Origin: Prevotellaceae bacterium
GTDB lineage: Bacteria; Bacteroidota; Bacteroidia; Bacteroidales; UBA932
Direction: 5' to 3'
Assembly: GCA_031258195.1 (NCBI GenBank)
Contig: JAIRNF010000040.1
Span: 51,764 to 115,763, forward strand
Length of the DNA stretch: 64,000 nucleotides
The notes beneath the pieces were generated by a model. The model had not been told where the DNA came from and did no database searches. It saw nothing but the letters and a program-made list of their open reading frames with translations. The position numbers were made by a program, and so were the translations under genes. Position 1 is the first letter of the stretch. Each line of letters starts with the position of its first letter. Positions 26,459 through 36,342 of this stretch are shown here, piece by piece.

Positions 26459-27850
26459 TTATCCCCTACCACCTCTACGATCATCACTACTTCCAGTATT
26501 GCCTCCTGGTCTTTCTTGTGATGTGACGGTATGTGGTATAAGCCAAGTAGTACAAATAACTTGTCTTACTAGCGTCTTTGTAACATTTCTTCCTTCTCCT
26601 TCTGTGTAATAAATATTTAATGGTACTTGTTCTACATAAAAGGATTGATTCAGTGCTGCAATTTGTTCTGATGTAGGAGACGGATAATTATTGACATCCC
26701 TCAGCTCTTGTGTAATCTCTCCAACATAATGATAATCTCTACGATCCGTTTGTGGATAATATTGCCTTACTACATCTCGGCTATCATCCATTCGTATCCA
26801 TTCATACTCAGACATAGTAGGCTGTCTGCTTCTTACATAAGAGATATAAGCCTCTTTTACTTCTTCTTTTTTTGTTGGATCCACGACAAATTCATATATC
26901 GGATATGTTTTTTCCCAACTAACTCTTGTAAGTGCGGCATTCCTATCAACTACAGACGCTTCCCATAAATGAACGTTTACTGTTGGAGAACCTGTTTCCA
27001 GATTATATAATGCACCGACTCCCTCTCCTCCAAAATACTTAATGCGAAGCGTTCTATTCGTATTATCATTTTTATATCGGTTTATCTGTTCATTAGAAAT
27101 AGATCCATCAACACTCATTCCCAATCCTCCTAATGTAGCATTTGCTCCAGATTTTACTGTTAACTTTTTTTCGCATAGTCGGTGGTACTTGTTATTTCTG
27201 ATTCGTAAACTAAATTTAATCTTCCCCCTATTGTAATATCCGTTAGTACATGAGTGCCATATTTTTTAATAATATCCTTAGCAGGTAGCGTATTCAAATC
27301 GCTAACAAAAACAGGATTTAAATAGTTACGTAAAAATGCAACATCAGCCGAAACATATATTCTTTTCTTATTTTTAATAGTATCACATGATGCATATGAA
27401 TATCTAGATGAATATGCGTATTGTGTTGCAGAAGAATAATCGACGCCTAAACCTCCTCCAAACATAAAAAGATTTGTATCATTCTGACCTTCTCCAAATC
27501 CGTAAGAAGCTTTTGTACTCACAGAGACCTCATTATTTCGCTCCTTTAAATAATCAAACGCATCCACTGAATGAGTTGTTACCAGTTACAGATGCATTGT
27601 AATAAACATGACTAGGATTTTGTGCTGCAAGGTTGACAATATCTACAACCCTATCTTTGACTGCAAGAGGAGATAGGTAGCTGTCAGTTATATCATATCC
27701 AAATCCTAGAACATCATACTCTCCGTCTCCAGCCATCTGACGCATTAGAGATCCGTCATTCGCACTAACATCATCATTTAAAACTACATCCAACTCTTTT
27801 GAGCAACTAAATATACTCAATACAGCAATTGAATAAACAATTTTTTTCAT
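26459..27850 (-). pseudogene. Broken MACPF (perforin-like) lipoprotein, related to Bacteroidales antimicrobial MACPFs
   Basis: Two frameshifts split one gene of about 460 residues: an extra base near 27570 (TT on the coding strand) and one base missing from an A run at 27165-27171. The restored protein has a lipoprotein signal (VLSIFSCSKE), the N-terminal DVLGFGYDITDSYLSP motif seen in Bacteroidales MACPF proteins, the MACPF signature YGTHVLTDITIGGR and a C-terminal region of about 150 residues. Known relatives (BSAP proteins) are pore-forming toxins that kill rival Bacteroidales. Both lesions are in runs of identical bases, so phase variation is possible. As written, only truncated pieces could be made. 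Confidence 0.85.
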
Positions 27851-28059
27851 AATAATACGTTTAAAATTTAACTTATTTAAATATATTAATTATCATCTCG
27901 TTAATCATTAATACCACATTAAATTACAGTAAAATATATATTAATCAATAATCATATGGTATTATACTTAATCATTTTATGAATACCTATCCAACTCTCT
28001 CTTCTCTGTTTTGTTACTTCCATAGAATTAATTCATCTATAAAATTCGTATTTACTTAC

Positions 28060-28067
28060 TATATTTG
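28060..28067 (+). promoter_or_regulatory. -7 box for the nrnA operon
   Basis: TATATTTG fits TAnnTTTG and lies 19 bp before the nrnA ATG. Confidence 0.45.
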
Positions 28068-28085
28068 TAGTCTATCCATTAACAA

Positions 28086-29114
28086 ATGACACAACTGTTT
28101 AATCTAGAGCTATACGACAAGCTGCAACAACTTCTTAAACAAGCAAAAAATGCGCTCATTATAAGCCATATAAATCCTGATGGCGATGCTATCGGATCTT
28201 CGCTGGGTTTAGCCTGTTTGCTTAAGCAGCATATCCCTCAGGTAAACGTAGCCATGCCTAACCATTTTCCGGATTTCTTGAAGTGGATGGAAGGCGCATC
28301 AGATATTTTGATTTACAGACAAAACACAGAGAAGGTTAAGAAGCTGGTCGATAGCGCCGATATTATTTTCTGTCTCGACTTCAACAATCTGGAAAGAATA
28401 GAAGAGTTTGGCGAGTATGTCGCACAGTCGAAAGCGCCACGCGTGCTCATCGATCATCATCTTAGTCCCAGAGAGGATGAATTTGACTTGATTTTCTCGC
28501 ATGTCCCCGCCAACTCTACATCCGAAATTGTATATAGAATATCCGTAGCGATTAATAGTAGCACAAAAATTCCGAAATCAGCAGCCGATGCTATTTACTG
28601 CGGAATAATGACAGATACCGGCTCATTTGCCCACAGCTCTTCGAACCCGGAGCTATTCAGAATAGTTGCAGACTTGCTTGAGTGCGGAGTAGATAAAGAT
28701 CAGGTAAGCGCGTTAGTGTACGACAACTTCTCCGCTGATAGGATGAGGCTGTTAGGGTATAGCCTTAACGAAAAAATGGTCGTCTGCCCGCAATACCGCA
28801 CGGCATACATTTACCTATCGCGTAAAGAGCTGGATAGCTACAGCTTCTGCCCCGGCGACACCGAAGGCTTTGTAAACTATCCTTTGTCTATTAAAGACGT
28901 TGTGCTATCGGTCTTTTTTGTCGAAACAATGAACCATATTAAAGTATCCATCAGAACCAGAGGAAACTTTTCGGCAAACGAGTTTTCAGGTAAGCATTTC
29001 AATGGCGGCGGTCATAAAAATGCTGCGGGAGGTAAACTTTTCTGTTCGCTCTCCGAAGCCGTAAAAATGTTAGAGTCTATTTTACCCGAATATGAGCAAG
29101 CATTACATCAGTAG
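28086..29114 (+). CDS. nrnA: DHH-family oligoribonuclease / pAp phosphatase (NrnA-like)
   Basis: 342 residues. The DHH domain shows HINPDGDAIGSS, FCLDFNN, LIDHHLS and GIMTDTGSF (Mn ligands), and the C-terminal DHHA1 domain shows FNGGGHKNAAGG for substrate binding. NrnA-type enzymes degrade nano-RNAs and dephosphorylate 3',5'-adenosine bisphosphate in the cytoplasm. Its 3' end overlaps the next gene by 23 bp. Confidence 0.92.
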   Translation: MTQLFNLELYDKLQQLLKQAKNALIISHINPDGDAIGSSLGLACLLKQHIPQVNVAMPNHFPDFLKWMEGASDILIYRQNTEKVKKLVDSADIIFCLDFNNLERIEEFGEYVAQSKAPRVLIDHHLSPREDEFDLIFSHVPANSTSEIVYRISVAINSSTKIPKSAADAIYCGIMTDTGSFAHSSSNPELFRIVADLLECGVDKDQVSALVYDNFSADRMRLLGYSLNEKMVVCPQYRTAYIYLSRKELDSYSFCPGDTEGFVNYPLSIKDVVLSVFFVETMNHIKVSIRTRGNFSANEFSGKHFNGGGHKNAAGGKLFCSLSEAVKMLESILPEYEQALHQ

Positions 29115-29631
29115 TCTTACTATGCTGGCAGCATGTATCTTACTGCTATCTTGCGGAAGTAAAAGCAATCCGCAAGATAATAGGTTTGCTCCTACCAGAT
29201 ATAGCAAAGAAACCATGACTGAGGTAAACAGATATTTAAGCGAAAAAGATAAGGAGATTATAGAAGGTTATGCCCGTCGCAATAAACTTAATATAGCGCT
29301 CTCCGAAAGCGGTTTCTACTACTCTATCCTTAGCGATGGAAGCGGAAAAGCCATAACCCAAAACAGCGTAGTTTCTATTACCGGAACGCTAAACTTAATA
29401 GACGGAACACCTTGCTATACATACACTGCCGAAGATCCTAAGATAATTGCCATTGCAAAATCGCCCGAAATAACCGGATTGCATATCGCATTACCTATGC
29501 TGAAAGAGAACGGTCACGCCATTTTTATCTTCCCTCCCAACCTTGCCTTCGGGCTTTTGGGCGATGGCAACAAAGTGCCTCCGCGCTCTACCATAGTTAT
29601 GAATATTAGCATACTAAGTATAGAAGATTAA
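29092..29631 (+). CDS. FKBP-type isomerase lipoprotein, GldI-like
   Basis: 179 residues with a lipoprotein signal (MLAACILLLSCGSK). The C-terminal half is an FKBP domain (SVVSITGTLNLIDGTPCY, GLHIALPMLKENGHAIFIFPPNLAFG, VPPRSTIVMNISILSI). The order of a divergent N-terminal domain followed by FKBP resembles GldI, the gliding/type IX-associated isomerase. It overlaps nrnA and is followed by a paralogue 12 bp later. Confidence 0.82.
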   Translation: MSKHYISSLTMLAACILLLSCGSKSNPQDNRFAPTRYSKETMTEVNRYLSEKDKEIIEGYARRNKLNIALSESGFYYSILSDGSGKAITQNSVVSITGTLNLIDGTPCYTYTAEDPKIIAIAKSPEITGLHIALPMLKENGHAIFIFPPNLAFGLLGDGNKVPPRSTIVMNISILSIED

Positions 29632-29643
29632 ATATCATTCTTT

Positions 29644-30186
29644 ATGAAATATTTGAAGTTAATATCGTTAAGCATATTTATTATAATCACAGCTTGCTCA
29701 AAAGATAAGGAGGCGGATTATATTGCCAATCAGGAAAAGATTATCGATCAATACTGGAGTTCGATAAGGGCAGGCAATATCAACATAGCTGATACGACTA
29801 TAGTAGATGATATATTTCGGGTTGTGCTGCAAAAGGGAGATGAAAATATAAAGGTTAGCAGTGGCGATATAGTATCTTTTTACTACGTAGGTGCCGTTCT
29901 TACCAGCAGAGGAATAGAAGCATCCAACATATTTGACACAAATATTGCTACTGTTGCACAAGAAATCGGACTTACAATTGAAGATTTTACCGTACGTGAA
30001 GATGTTGTAGGCAATGGACGTTTTATAGCCGGATTAGAAAAAGGACTGCTGCAAATGTATAAAGGAGAAATATCGCAAATTATATTTACCTCTAAATACG
30101 GTTATGGCGATAAAGCAAGCAGCGTTATACCAAGATATTCGCCTATCATTTTTCAGATAGAAATTAAGGATGTAAAAAAACAATAA
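29644..30186 (+). CDS. FKBP-type isomerase lipoprotein
   Basis: 180 residues with a lipoprotein signal (SIFIIITACSKDKE). The FKBP core is weaker than in its neighbours but visible: SGDIVSFYYVGAVL, GRFIAGLEKGLLQMYKGE, YGYGDKASSVIPRYSPIIF. It acts at the outer or inner membrane of the periplasm. The substrate is unknown. Confidence 0.8.
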   Translation: MKYLKLISLSIFIIITACSKDKEADYIANQEKIIDQYWSSIRAGNINIADTTIVDDIFRVVLQKGDENIKVSSGDIVSFYYVGAVLTSRGIEASNIFDTNIATVAQEIGLTIEDFTVREDVVGNGRFIAGLEKGLLQMYKGEISQIIFTSKYGYGDKASSVIPRYSPIIFQIEIKDVKKQ

Positions 30187-30201
30187 TAGCTACAAGTATC
30201 T

Positions 30202-31248
30202 ATGAACAGCTTCGATCCTAATGGCATAGGACAACCAAACGGTCGTTACTTTGCCCTACCATATACTGTTGAAGAAGCAGAGATCGTTCTTATACCCGTG
30301 CCTTGGGATGTCACAACATCATACCATACAGGTGCAAGCCGTGGTCCACAGGCAATTCTGGAAGCTTCTACACAGGTCGATTTATTCGATTTCAGCATAG
30401 AAAATGCCTGGCAGATAAAAATAGGCACACACCCCATAAATGAAGGTATATATAGCCGCAGCATCGAACTAAGAAATGATGCCGAACATGTTATTCGTCA
30501 TTTAGAAGAAGGAGGAGACCCTGACGAAAAGGTTATCGTTAAGCGGATTCAGCGCATTAACGAAGCTTCCGCAGAGCTAAACGATTGGGTTCGCTTCCAT
30601 TCTCTGGATTACCTCGACAAAGGTAAGCTGGTTGGTATTGTAGGCGGAGAGCATAGTGTACCTCTAGGGCTTATAAAAGTTCTATCGGGACGATACGCCA
30701 ACTTTGGTGTTTTACACATTGATGCACATGCCGATTTACGTGAGGCATACGAAGGTTTTACCCACTCGCATGCCTCTATTATGTATAATGTACTTCACGA
30801 AGTTGAAAATATAGAACGGCTTGTACAGGTTGGCATCCGAGACTTAAGCCAAGACGAAATGTGCTTTGCAGACCAAGACGACCGTATCGTTATGTTTAAC
30901 GACGAAGCATTGAGTGAAGCAATGTTCAGCGGAAAGAATTGGCAGCAGTTATGTAACGACATCATAAACAAGCTGCCCGAGAATGTATATGTAAGCTTCG
31001 ATATAGACGGATTAAGCCCCGATCTATGCCCTAATACCGGGACTCCCGTTCCCGGAGGATTAAGCTTTCAGCAAGCAACATATTTGCTAAGAACGCTTGC
31101 CAAATCGGGACGACGTATTATCGGATTTGATCTTAACGAAGTTGCCTCAAACGAAAATATCGATCTGGATGCTAATGTTGGTGCCAGATTACTTTATAAG
31201 CTTTGCTGCTATAGCCATATTGCAAACAACAACCTAATTAAAACCTAA
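30202..31248 (+). CDS. Arginase/agmatinase family ureohydrolase
   Basis: 348 residues. The binuclear Mn site is complete: GGEHSVPLG (His), HIDAHADLR (Asp, His, Asp) and SFDIDGLSPD (two Asp). The N-terminal VPWDVTTSYHTGASRGPQAI matches the long agmatinase-type enzymes common in Bacteroidota. The likely reaction is agmatine to putrescine and urea, though arginase or formimidoylglutamase activity is possible. It sits 15 bp after an FKBP gene and 25 bp before nhaA, without other polyamine genes. Confidence 0.88.
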   Translation: MNSFDPNGIGQPNGRYFALPYTVEEAEIVLIPVPWDVTTSYHTGASRGPQAILEASTQVDLFDFSIENAWQIKIGTHPINEGIYSRSIELRNDAEHVIRHLEEGGDPDEKVIVKRIQRINEASAELNDWVRFHSLDYLDKGKLVGIVGGEHSVPLGLIKVLSGRYANFGVLHIDAHADLREAYEGFTHSHASIMYNVLHEVENIERLVQVGIRDLSQDEMCFADQDDRIVMFNDEALSEAMFSGKNWQQLCNDIINKLPENVYVSFDIDGLSPDLCPNTGTPVPGGLSFQQATYLLRTLAKSGRRIIGFDLNEVASNENIDLDANVGARLLYKLCCYSHIANNNLIKT

Positions 31249-31273
31249 AACTACAATACCCACCTAACAATAT

Positions 31274-32680
31274 ATGAAGAAAGTAACCATACTGAGCAGA
31301 AGAAGAGTTGTAAGAAGTCCGATAATTATTAGAAGCATGGTTAATCGCTTTTTTTCTTTAGAAGCGATTGGAGGTATTTTATTACTCGTATTTACTATAT
31401 TTTCCCTCGTTATTGCCAACGTTCCGGCATTAGAATGTATTCTCGACTTTTTTAATACCGAACTCTCCATCAATCTAGGAAATTATTTTAACCTATCCAT
31501 GAGCCTAGCCTATTGGATAAACGATGGCTTAATGGTTCTCTTCTTTTTTACGGTAGGGTTGGAAATAAAACGGGAAATTCTTGTTGGAGAGCTGTCGTCG
31601 TTTAAGCAAGCCAGCTTACCAATAACGACCGCAATTGGCGGTATGGTTGTTCCGGCTATTATATACGCTTTTTGTAATGCATCTGTACCCGGGCAAGAGG
31701 ATAACGGATGGGGAATTCCGATGGCTACTGATATTGCCTTTGCCATTGGAATAATATCGTTACTTGGAAAACGCATGCCCATTTCACTTATAATATTTCT
31801 TACAGCACTAGCTATTGTTGATGATTTAGGCGCAATAATTGTAATTGCAATATTTTATCCGGCGCACGCTCTACATTTCGAAATGCTGCTTATTGCATTA
31901 GCAGTAATGGCGCTCATATATCTATTCAACATTTTACGAATCCGCGCCACCGTTGTTTACATAATAGCAGGTATTGCTTTATGGCTTGCAATACTTGAAT
32001 CCGGCTTACACGCTACCATAGCAGGAGTGCTACTTGCTATTGTTATACCGATTTCGGCAAAACATAATCCGATTAAATTTTTGCAACGCAGTAAGCGCGT
32101 TCTCAGCGAAATTAAAGTTGCCCAGAGTAAAAACAAGAATAAGATTATTGCAAACGAGCATCAAAAAGAGCTGGTGCATAATATTCAATACGAGATAAAC
32201 CAAGCCATTTCGCCATTACAGCAATACGAATATTCGCTCCATCCTTGGGTAATGTATATCATTATGCCGCTCTTTGCATTGGTAAACGCGGGTGTTAAGA
32301 TAGACTCCGTTGCGTTATCCGGGTTATTTAGCAGCATATCTATTGGTGTCTTCTTGGGGCTATTCCTCGGGAAGCCTCTTGGTATAATGCTTTTAAGCTG
32401 GCTATCGGTAAAATGTAAAATTGCTCAGCTACCCCGTGAGGCAACATGGGGGCAGCTTATAGGAGTCGGGTTTATGGCGGGTATCGGATTTACGATGTCT
32501 ATCTTTATTGCAAACCTTGCATTTACAGACGAAGGCTTAGTGAGCACCGCAAAGCTGGCGATCCTCATCACCTCGCTTATTGCAGGCATAATCGGGATAT
32601 TGATACTAAGAGCAACATCTAGTAAAGACTATACAGAATATAATATATCTGAAGAAGAAGTTAATTCACAATCAAACTAA
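31274..32680 (+). CDS. nhaA: Na+/H+ antiporter NhaA
   Basis: 468 residues, longer than E. coli NhaA because of an approximately 60-residue charged insert (about residues 270-325). The hallmark ATDIAFAIG and ALAIVDDLGAI (paired transport aspartates) and GFTMSIFIA are present. It expels sodium in exchange for protons at alkaline pH. The gene lies inside a run of isomerase genes. Confidence 0.93.
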   Translation: MKKVTILSRRRVVRSPIIIRSMVNRFFSLEAIGGILLLVFTIFSLVIANVPALECILDFFNTELSINLGNYFNLSMSLAYWINDGLMVLFFFTVGLEIKREILVGELSSFKQASLPITTAIGGMVVPAIIYAFCNASVPGQEDNGWGIPMATDIAFAIGIISLLGKRMPISLIIFLTALAIVDDLGAIIVIAIFYPAHALHFEMLLIALAVMALIYLFNILRIRATVVYIIAGIALWLAILESGLHATIAGVLLAIVIPISAKHNPIKFLQRSKRVLSEIKVAQSKNKNKIIANEHQKELVHNIQYEINQAISPLQQYEYSLHPWVMYIIMPLFALVNAGVKIDSVALSGLFSSISIGVFLGLFLGKPLGIMLLSWLSVKCKIAQLPREATWGQLIGVGFMAGIGFTMSIFIANLAFTDEGLVSTAKLAILITSLIAGIIGILILRATSSKDYTEYNISEEEVNSQSN

Positions 32681-32694
32681 ATACACTCGCTATT

Positions 32695-33420
32695 ATGAAA
32701 CATCTATTTTATATTTCGGTACTTAGCCTACTTCTTCTTTCTTGCGAAAGCAATGGAAGTAAAACCAGCGTAAACCTCAGCAACGGCTCAGATTCGTTAA
32801 GCTATGCCGTTGGCATAGACCTTGCAGAGCAACTTTTTGCTAATCCTCAGCAATCTTTCGATCTAAGCATCGTAGGTCAAGCAATAAAAGATTTTAAAGA
32901 GGGGAAAGCTAAGATGAATAGCCAGGAAGCATACATGTTTATGCAAATGTATCAGCAAAGAGAGCTTCAGCGTCAAATGCAAGAAGCATCAAACCCCGAA
33001 ACGCTAAAACAGTATGAAGAAAAAAATAAAGCTGCCGGTGAAAAGTTTTTAGAAGAAAATAAGACCAAAGACGGAGTTGTTACTCTCTCTAACGGCATAC
33101 AGTACAAAATTATTAAGCAAGGCAACGGACCAAAGCCAAAGGCAACCGATGTTGTAGAAGTTTTCTATAAGGGAACGCTTATTGATGGCACTGTTTTCGA
33201 CTCTAACGAAGGTGCTGAGCATCCTATCAACTTTCCGCTAAACGGTGTTATTAAAGGTTGGACAGAGGGTTTACAACACATTAACGAGGGGTCGAAGGTA
33301 ACGCTTTATATTCCTCAAGAGCTAGCCTATGGCTCTACCCCAAGACCAGGCGGACCTATCGAACCATATATGGCTCTTATATTTGATATTGAGCTGGTAA
33401 AGGTTACCCCTCTGGATTAG
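32695..33420 (+). CDS. FKBP-type isomerase lipoprotein (FkpA/Mip-like)
   Basis: 241 residues: lipoprotein signal (LSLLLLSCESN), an N-terminal helical dimerisation domain (SLSYAVGIDLAEQLF through QRQMQEASNPE) and a C-terminal FKBP domain ([45 protein letters not shown]). It is a periplasm-facing folding factor. Confidence 0.92.
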   Translation: MKHLFYISVLSLLLLSCESNGSKTSVNLSNGSDSLSYAVGIDLAEQLFANPQQSFDLSIVGQAIKDFKEGKAKMNSQEAYMFMQMYQQRELQRQMQEASNPETLKQYEEKNKAAGEKFLEENKTKDGVVTLSNGIQYKIIKQGNGPKPKATDVVEVFYKGTLIDGTVFDSNEGAEHPINFPLNGVIKGWTEGLQHINEGSKVTLYIPQELAYGSTPRPGGPIEPYMALIFDIELVKVTPLD

Positions 33421-33436
33421 CACATTAATTAAGAAA

Positions 33437-33467
33437 AAGGAAGCTACTTAAAACAGCTTCCTTTTTT
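33437..33467 (+). terminator. Terminator between two FKBP genes
   Basis: AAAGGAAGCT pairs with AGCTTCCTTT across a short loop and runs into T6. A new promoter follows immediately. Confidence 0.75.
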
Positions 33468-33469
33468 AC

Positions 33470-33477
33470 TATCTTTG
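33470..33477 (+). promoter_or_regulatory. -7 box for the second FkpA-like gene
   Basis: TATCTTTG lies 14 bp before the ATG at 33492, directly after the terminator. Confidence 0.55.
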
Positions 33478-33491
33478 CCAAAAATAGCTAT

Positions 33492-34157
33492 ATGAAAAAT
33501 ATACTTCTGATTTTAACAGCAGCTTTATTTTGGACATTACCCGTTAATGCCCAAAACTCGCCCGCAACAATAGATTCTTTAAGCTATGCGCTTGGAACAA
33601 ACATTGGGCTATCGCTTAAAACATTTCCGGCAAAGCTAGATGCTGTATCGCTATCAAAAGCAATTACAGATGCGCTAAATGATAATCCAGATATGACTAT
33701 GCAGGAAAGCGAAATGTTTCTGCAAAATTATTTCATGAGACAACAAAACGAAGCCGCCAGCAGGAACAAAAAAGAAGGCAAAGCATTTTTAAACGCCAAT
33801 AAAGACAAGCCCGGAGTGGTTGTCTCGCCAAGCGGATTACAATATAAAATCGAACGGGCTGGAACAGGCATCAGCCCTACAGAAGATGATGAAGTTGAGG
33901 TACACTATAGAGGCACCTTAATCGATGGCAGAGAGTTTGATTCATCATATAAACGTGGAGAAACAATTACATTTGCTTTAAAAAGCGTAATTAAGGGTTG
34001 GACAGAAGGTTTGCAGTATGCCAAAGAAGGAGGGAAAATCTGGCTATACATTCCTTCTGATCTGGCATACGGAGACGTTTCTCGGCAGTCGAGCATTATC
34101 GAGGGAGGTTCTACCTTAATATTCGAAATTGAACTAATAAGAGTAATTAAAAAATAA
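33492..34157 (+). CDS. FKBP-type isomerase, secreted (FkpA/Mip-like)
   Basis: 221 residues with a cleavable signal peptide ending in VNAQ instead of a lipobox. The layout otherwise copies the upstream paralogue: [14 protein letters not shown] helical domain, then FKBP ([46 protein letters not shown]). The two genes look like a duplication in which one copy is soluble and one is lipid-anchored. Confidence 0.92.
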   Translation: MKNILLILTAALFWTLPVNAQNSPATIDSLSYALGTNIGLSLKTFPAKLDAVSLSKAITDALNDNPDMTMQESEMFLQNYFMRQQNEAASRNKKEGKAFLNANKDKPGVVVSPSGLQYKIERAGTGISPTEDDEVEVHYRGTLIDGREFDSSYKRGETITFALKSVIKGWTEGLQYAKEGGKIWLYIPSDLAYGDVSRQSSIIEGGSTLIFEIELIRVIKK

Positions 34158-34168
34158 CATTTACTACA

Positions 34169-34609
34169 ATGAGTAAGACAGCAAAAATTATAACAGCTAA
34201 AGGAGAAATGAAGATTAAGTTCTATGAAGAAGATGCACCTAACACTGTCGCAAACTTCATAAAGCTTGCCGAATCGGACTTTTACGATGGGCTGATTTTT
34301 CATCGCGTTATACCTAACTTTGTAATCCAAGGCGGCTGCCCTCATGGAATCGGTACAGGCGGACCGGGTTATACCATTAAATGCGAAACCAGCGGCAATA
34401 ACCAATACCACGATAAAGGGGTACTTTCTATGGCGCATGCCGGGAAAGATACAGGCGGATCTCAATTCTTTATTTGCCATAACCGCGAGAATACCGCCCA
34501 CCTAGACGGTGTACATACTGTATTTGGCAAGGTAGTTGAAGGACTTGACGTTATTGATCAGATTCGCAAGGGAGACGAAATCGTAAAAATAGAGATATCG
34601 GAAGAATAG
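34169..34609 (+). CDS. Cyclophilin-type peptidyl-prolyl isomerase
   Basis: 146 residues with no signal peptide, so cytoplasmic. The cyclophilin core is clear: [55 protein letters not shown] and [12 protein letters not shown]. It lies 11 bp after the FKBP gene and probably shares its transcript. Confidence 0.94.
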   Translation: MSKTAKIITAKGEMKIKFYEEDAPNTVANFIKLAESDFYDGLIFHRVIPNFVIQGGCPHGIGTGGPGYTIKCETSGNNQYHDKGVLSMAHAGKDTGGSQFFICHNRENTAHLDGVHTVFGKVVEGLDVIDQIRKGDEIVKIEISEE

Positions 34610-34651
34610 ATTCAGCTGTTAAATATATGAAGTTTAAAAAATCAGCTTAAT

Positions 34652-34719
34652 GTCATGTCGAACAAGATGAGACATCTGTTGTATTTTAGAACAGATTCCT
34701 CACTTTGTTCGGAATGACG
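34652..34719. repeat. GTCAT-type inverted repeat
   Basis: GTCATGTCGAACAAGATGAG on the left and CACTTTGTTCGGAATGAC on the right flank a spacer of about 15 bp. It separates the cyclophilin gene from the DUF3127 gene. Confidence 0.8.
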
Positions 34720-34764
34720 TTTTTAAGAAAATTCTTTTTCAAAAACCAAATATAATAACAGAAT

Positions 34765-35151
34765 ATGGCACTCGAAATAGTTGGAAAGCTACAACAGTTA
34801 CTCCCCCTTCAAAGTGGTTCGGGAGCAAAAGGAGATTGGTCAAAGCAAAACTTTATAATCGAAACCATAGAGCAATATCCACGCAAAGTACGCGTATCGG
34901 CATGGGGAGATAAAGCCCGCGATTTAGATGGCGTAGGCATTGGAGAAACCCTTAGAATAAGCGTTAACATCGAGTCAAGAGAATTTAACGGTGGATGGTA
35001 CACCGATGTTAGGGCATGGCGGATTCAACGAGATAACGAATCGCAGCAAGTTACTACGTCTTCTTCAAGCGTAAGCGCTCCGATACCTCCTACTGCCGAA
35101 GATTACAGCGACTTTGGCGCAGCCGATGAAGTGGACGATCTTCCATTTTAG
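34765..35151 (+). CDS. DUF3127 family protein
   Basis: 128 residues. The N-terminal 90 residues (VGKLQQLLPLQSGSG, KQNFIIETIEQYPRKV, NIESREFNGGWYTDVRAW) match DUF3127, predicted OB-fold-like. The C-terminus is Ser/Pro-rich and ends in an acidic DEVDDLPF, a tail like that of single-stranded DNA-binding proteins (which end in DDLPF or DDIPF). A role in DNA metabolism is suggested but not proven. Confidence 0.78.
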   Translation: MALEIVGKLQQLLPLQSGSGAKGDWSKQNFIIETIEQYPRKVRVSAWGDKARDLDGVGIGETLRISVNIESREFNGGWYTDVRAWRIQRDNESQQVTTSSSSVSAPIPPTAEDYSDFGAADEVDDLPF

Positions 35152-35156
35152 TCCGC

Positions 35157-36158
35157 ATGAGGCATTTCTTCAGCATAATAGTTCCCGTTTACAATCGACC
35201 TGATGAAGTTGAAGAGCTATTGGCAAGCCTTTCTACACAGGAGGGCTCTGCCAAATTTGAAGTAATTATTGTTGAAGACGGTTCTACCAAGCCATGTGCG
35301 AATGTTGTACAAGTTTATAGCGGTAAGCTGAACATTCGTTACTTTACAAAACCCAACACAGGCAGAAGCGATACGCGCAACTACGGAATGAAAGAAGCGC
35401 AGGGCAGCTACTTCATCTTCTTCGATTCCGACTGCATTATTACACCACAGTACTTTTTACGGCTGGAGGAAAACCTAAACAATAGTTATAGTGACTGCTT
35501 TGGTGGACCGGATGCTGCACACGAATCATTTTCTGCTGTCCAGAAAGCCATTAACTACGCCATGACGGCTTTTCTTACAACCGGCGGCATACGTGGCGGA
35601 AAGCAGCAGCTGGAAAAGTTTAAACCCCGCACCTTCAATATGGGATTCTCTCGTAAAGTTTACGAAACAGTGGGTGGATTCAACGATATGTTTGGCGAGG
35701 ATATCGATCTTGCTTTACGCATACAAAAAGCCGGTTTCCGTATCGTTCTATACCGAGATGTATATGTTTACCATAAGCGGAGGGTAAGCCTTAAAAAATT
35801 CTTTAAACAGGTATATATTTTTGGTACGGCACGTATCAACCTTGCCCTTATCCACAAGGGTTCTCTTAAAGCTGTACATACTTTTCCCGCCTTATTTTTA
35901 TTAGGCGGCATTGCTCTCATCATACTATCAATAGTAGTTAGTCCGCTATTTCTGCTCCCTGTCGTATTATATACTATCTTGCTTTTTACTGACGCCCTCA
36001 TTCAGACCAAATCGCTAAAAACAACGCTACTTGCCGTTATTGCATCGTACATACAAATTATAGGTTATGGATGGGGCTTTATCCGTTCTTTTTTTGAAAA
36101 AATCATTCTACGAAAAGGGCTTGAGAGCAGCGATACGCTGAAAAGAGTTTATAAGTAA
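35157..36158 (+). CDS. Family 2 glycosyltransferase
   Basis: 333 residues. The GT-A domain has FSIIVPVYNRPDEVEELL, the nucleotide-sugar DSD motif in FFDSDCII, and the acceptor-side GEDIDLALR. Two or three hydrophobic helices at the C-terminus (FLLGGIALIILSIVVSPLFLL) anchor it to the membrane. The product is unknown. It is only 5 bp after DUF3127. Confidence 0.88.
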   Translation: MRHFFSIIVPVYNRPDEVEELLASLSTQEGSAKFEVIIVEDGSTKPCANVVQVYSGKLNIRYFTKPNTGRSDTRNYGMKEAQGSYFIFFDSDCIITPQYFLRLEENLNNSYSDCFGGPDAAHESFSAVQKAINYAMTAFLTTGGIRGGKQQLEKFKPRTFNMGFSRKVYETVGGFNDMFGEDIDLALRIQKAGFRIVLYRDVYVYHKRRVSLKKFFKQVYIFGTARINLALIHKGSLKAVHTFPALFLLGGIALIILSIVVSPLFLLPVVLYTILLFTDALIQTKSLKTTLLAVIASYIQIIGYGWGFIRSFFEKIILRKGLESSDTLKRVYK

Positions 36159-36206
36159 GAAAAATAAGCATATTCAGCTGCAGCTTATTCTCCTAGCGGC
36201 TCTTCA

Positions 36207-36271
36207 GTCATTCCGAACGAAGTGAAGAATCTACCCGCTTTCAGCAGATTCCTCACTTCGTTCGGAATGAC
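36207..36271. repeat. GTCAT-type inverted repeat
   Basis: GTCATTCCGAACGAAGTGAA and its near-perfect reverse complement CACTTCGTTCGGAATGAC flank about 12 bp. It lies between the glycosyltransferase gene and the helicase promoter. Confidence 0.8.
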
Positions 36272-36314
36272 AAGAGATATCTAAAAACGCTACGAAATTC
36301 TATTCGTAAAGCGC

Positions 36315-36322
36315 TATCTTTG
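36315..36322 (+). promoter_or_regulatory. -7 box for the AddA-like gene
   Basis: TATCTTTG lies 20 bp before the ATG at 36343. Confidence 0.5.
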
Positions 36323-36342
36323 TATAATCTCAGGAGACATTA

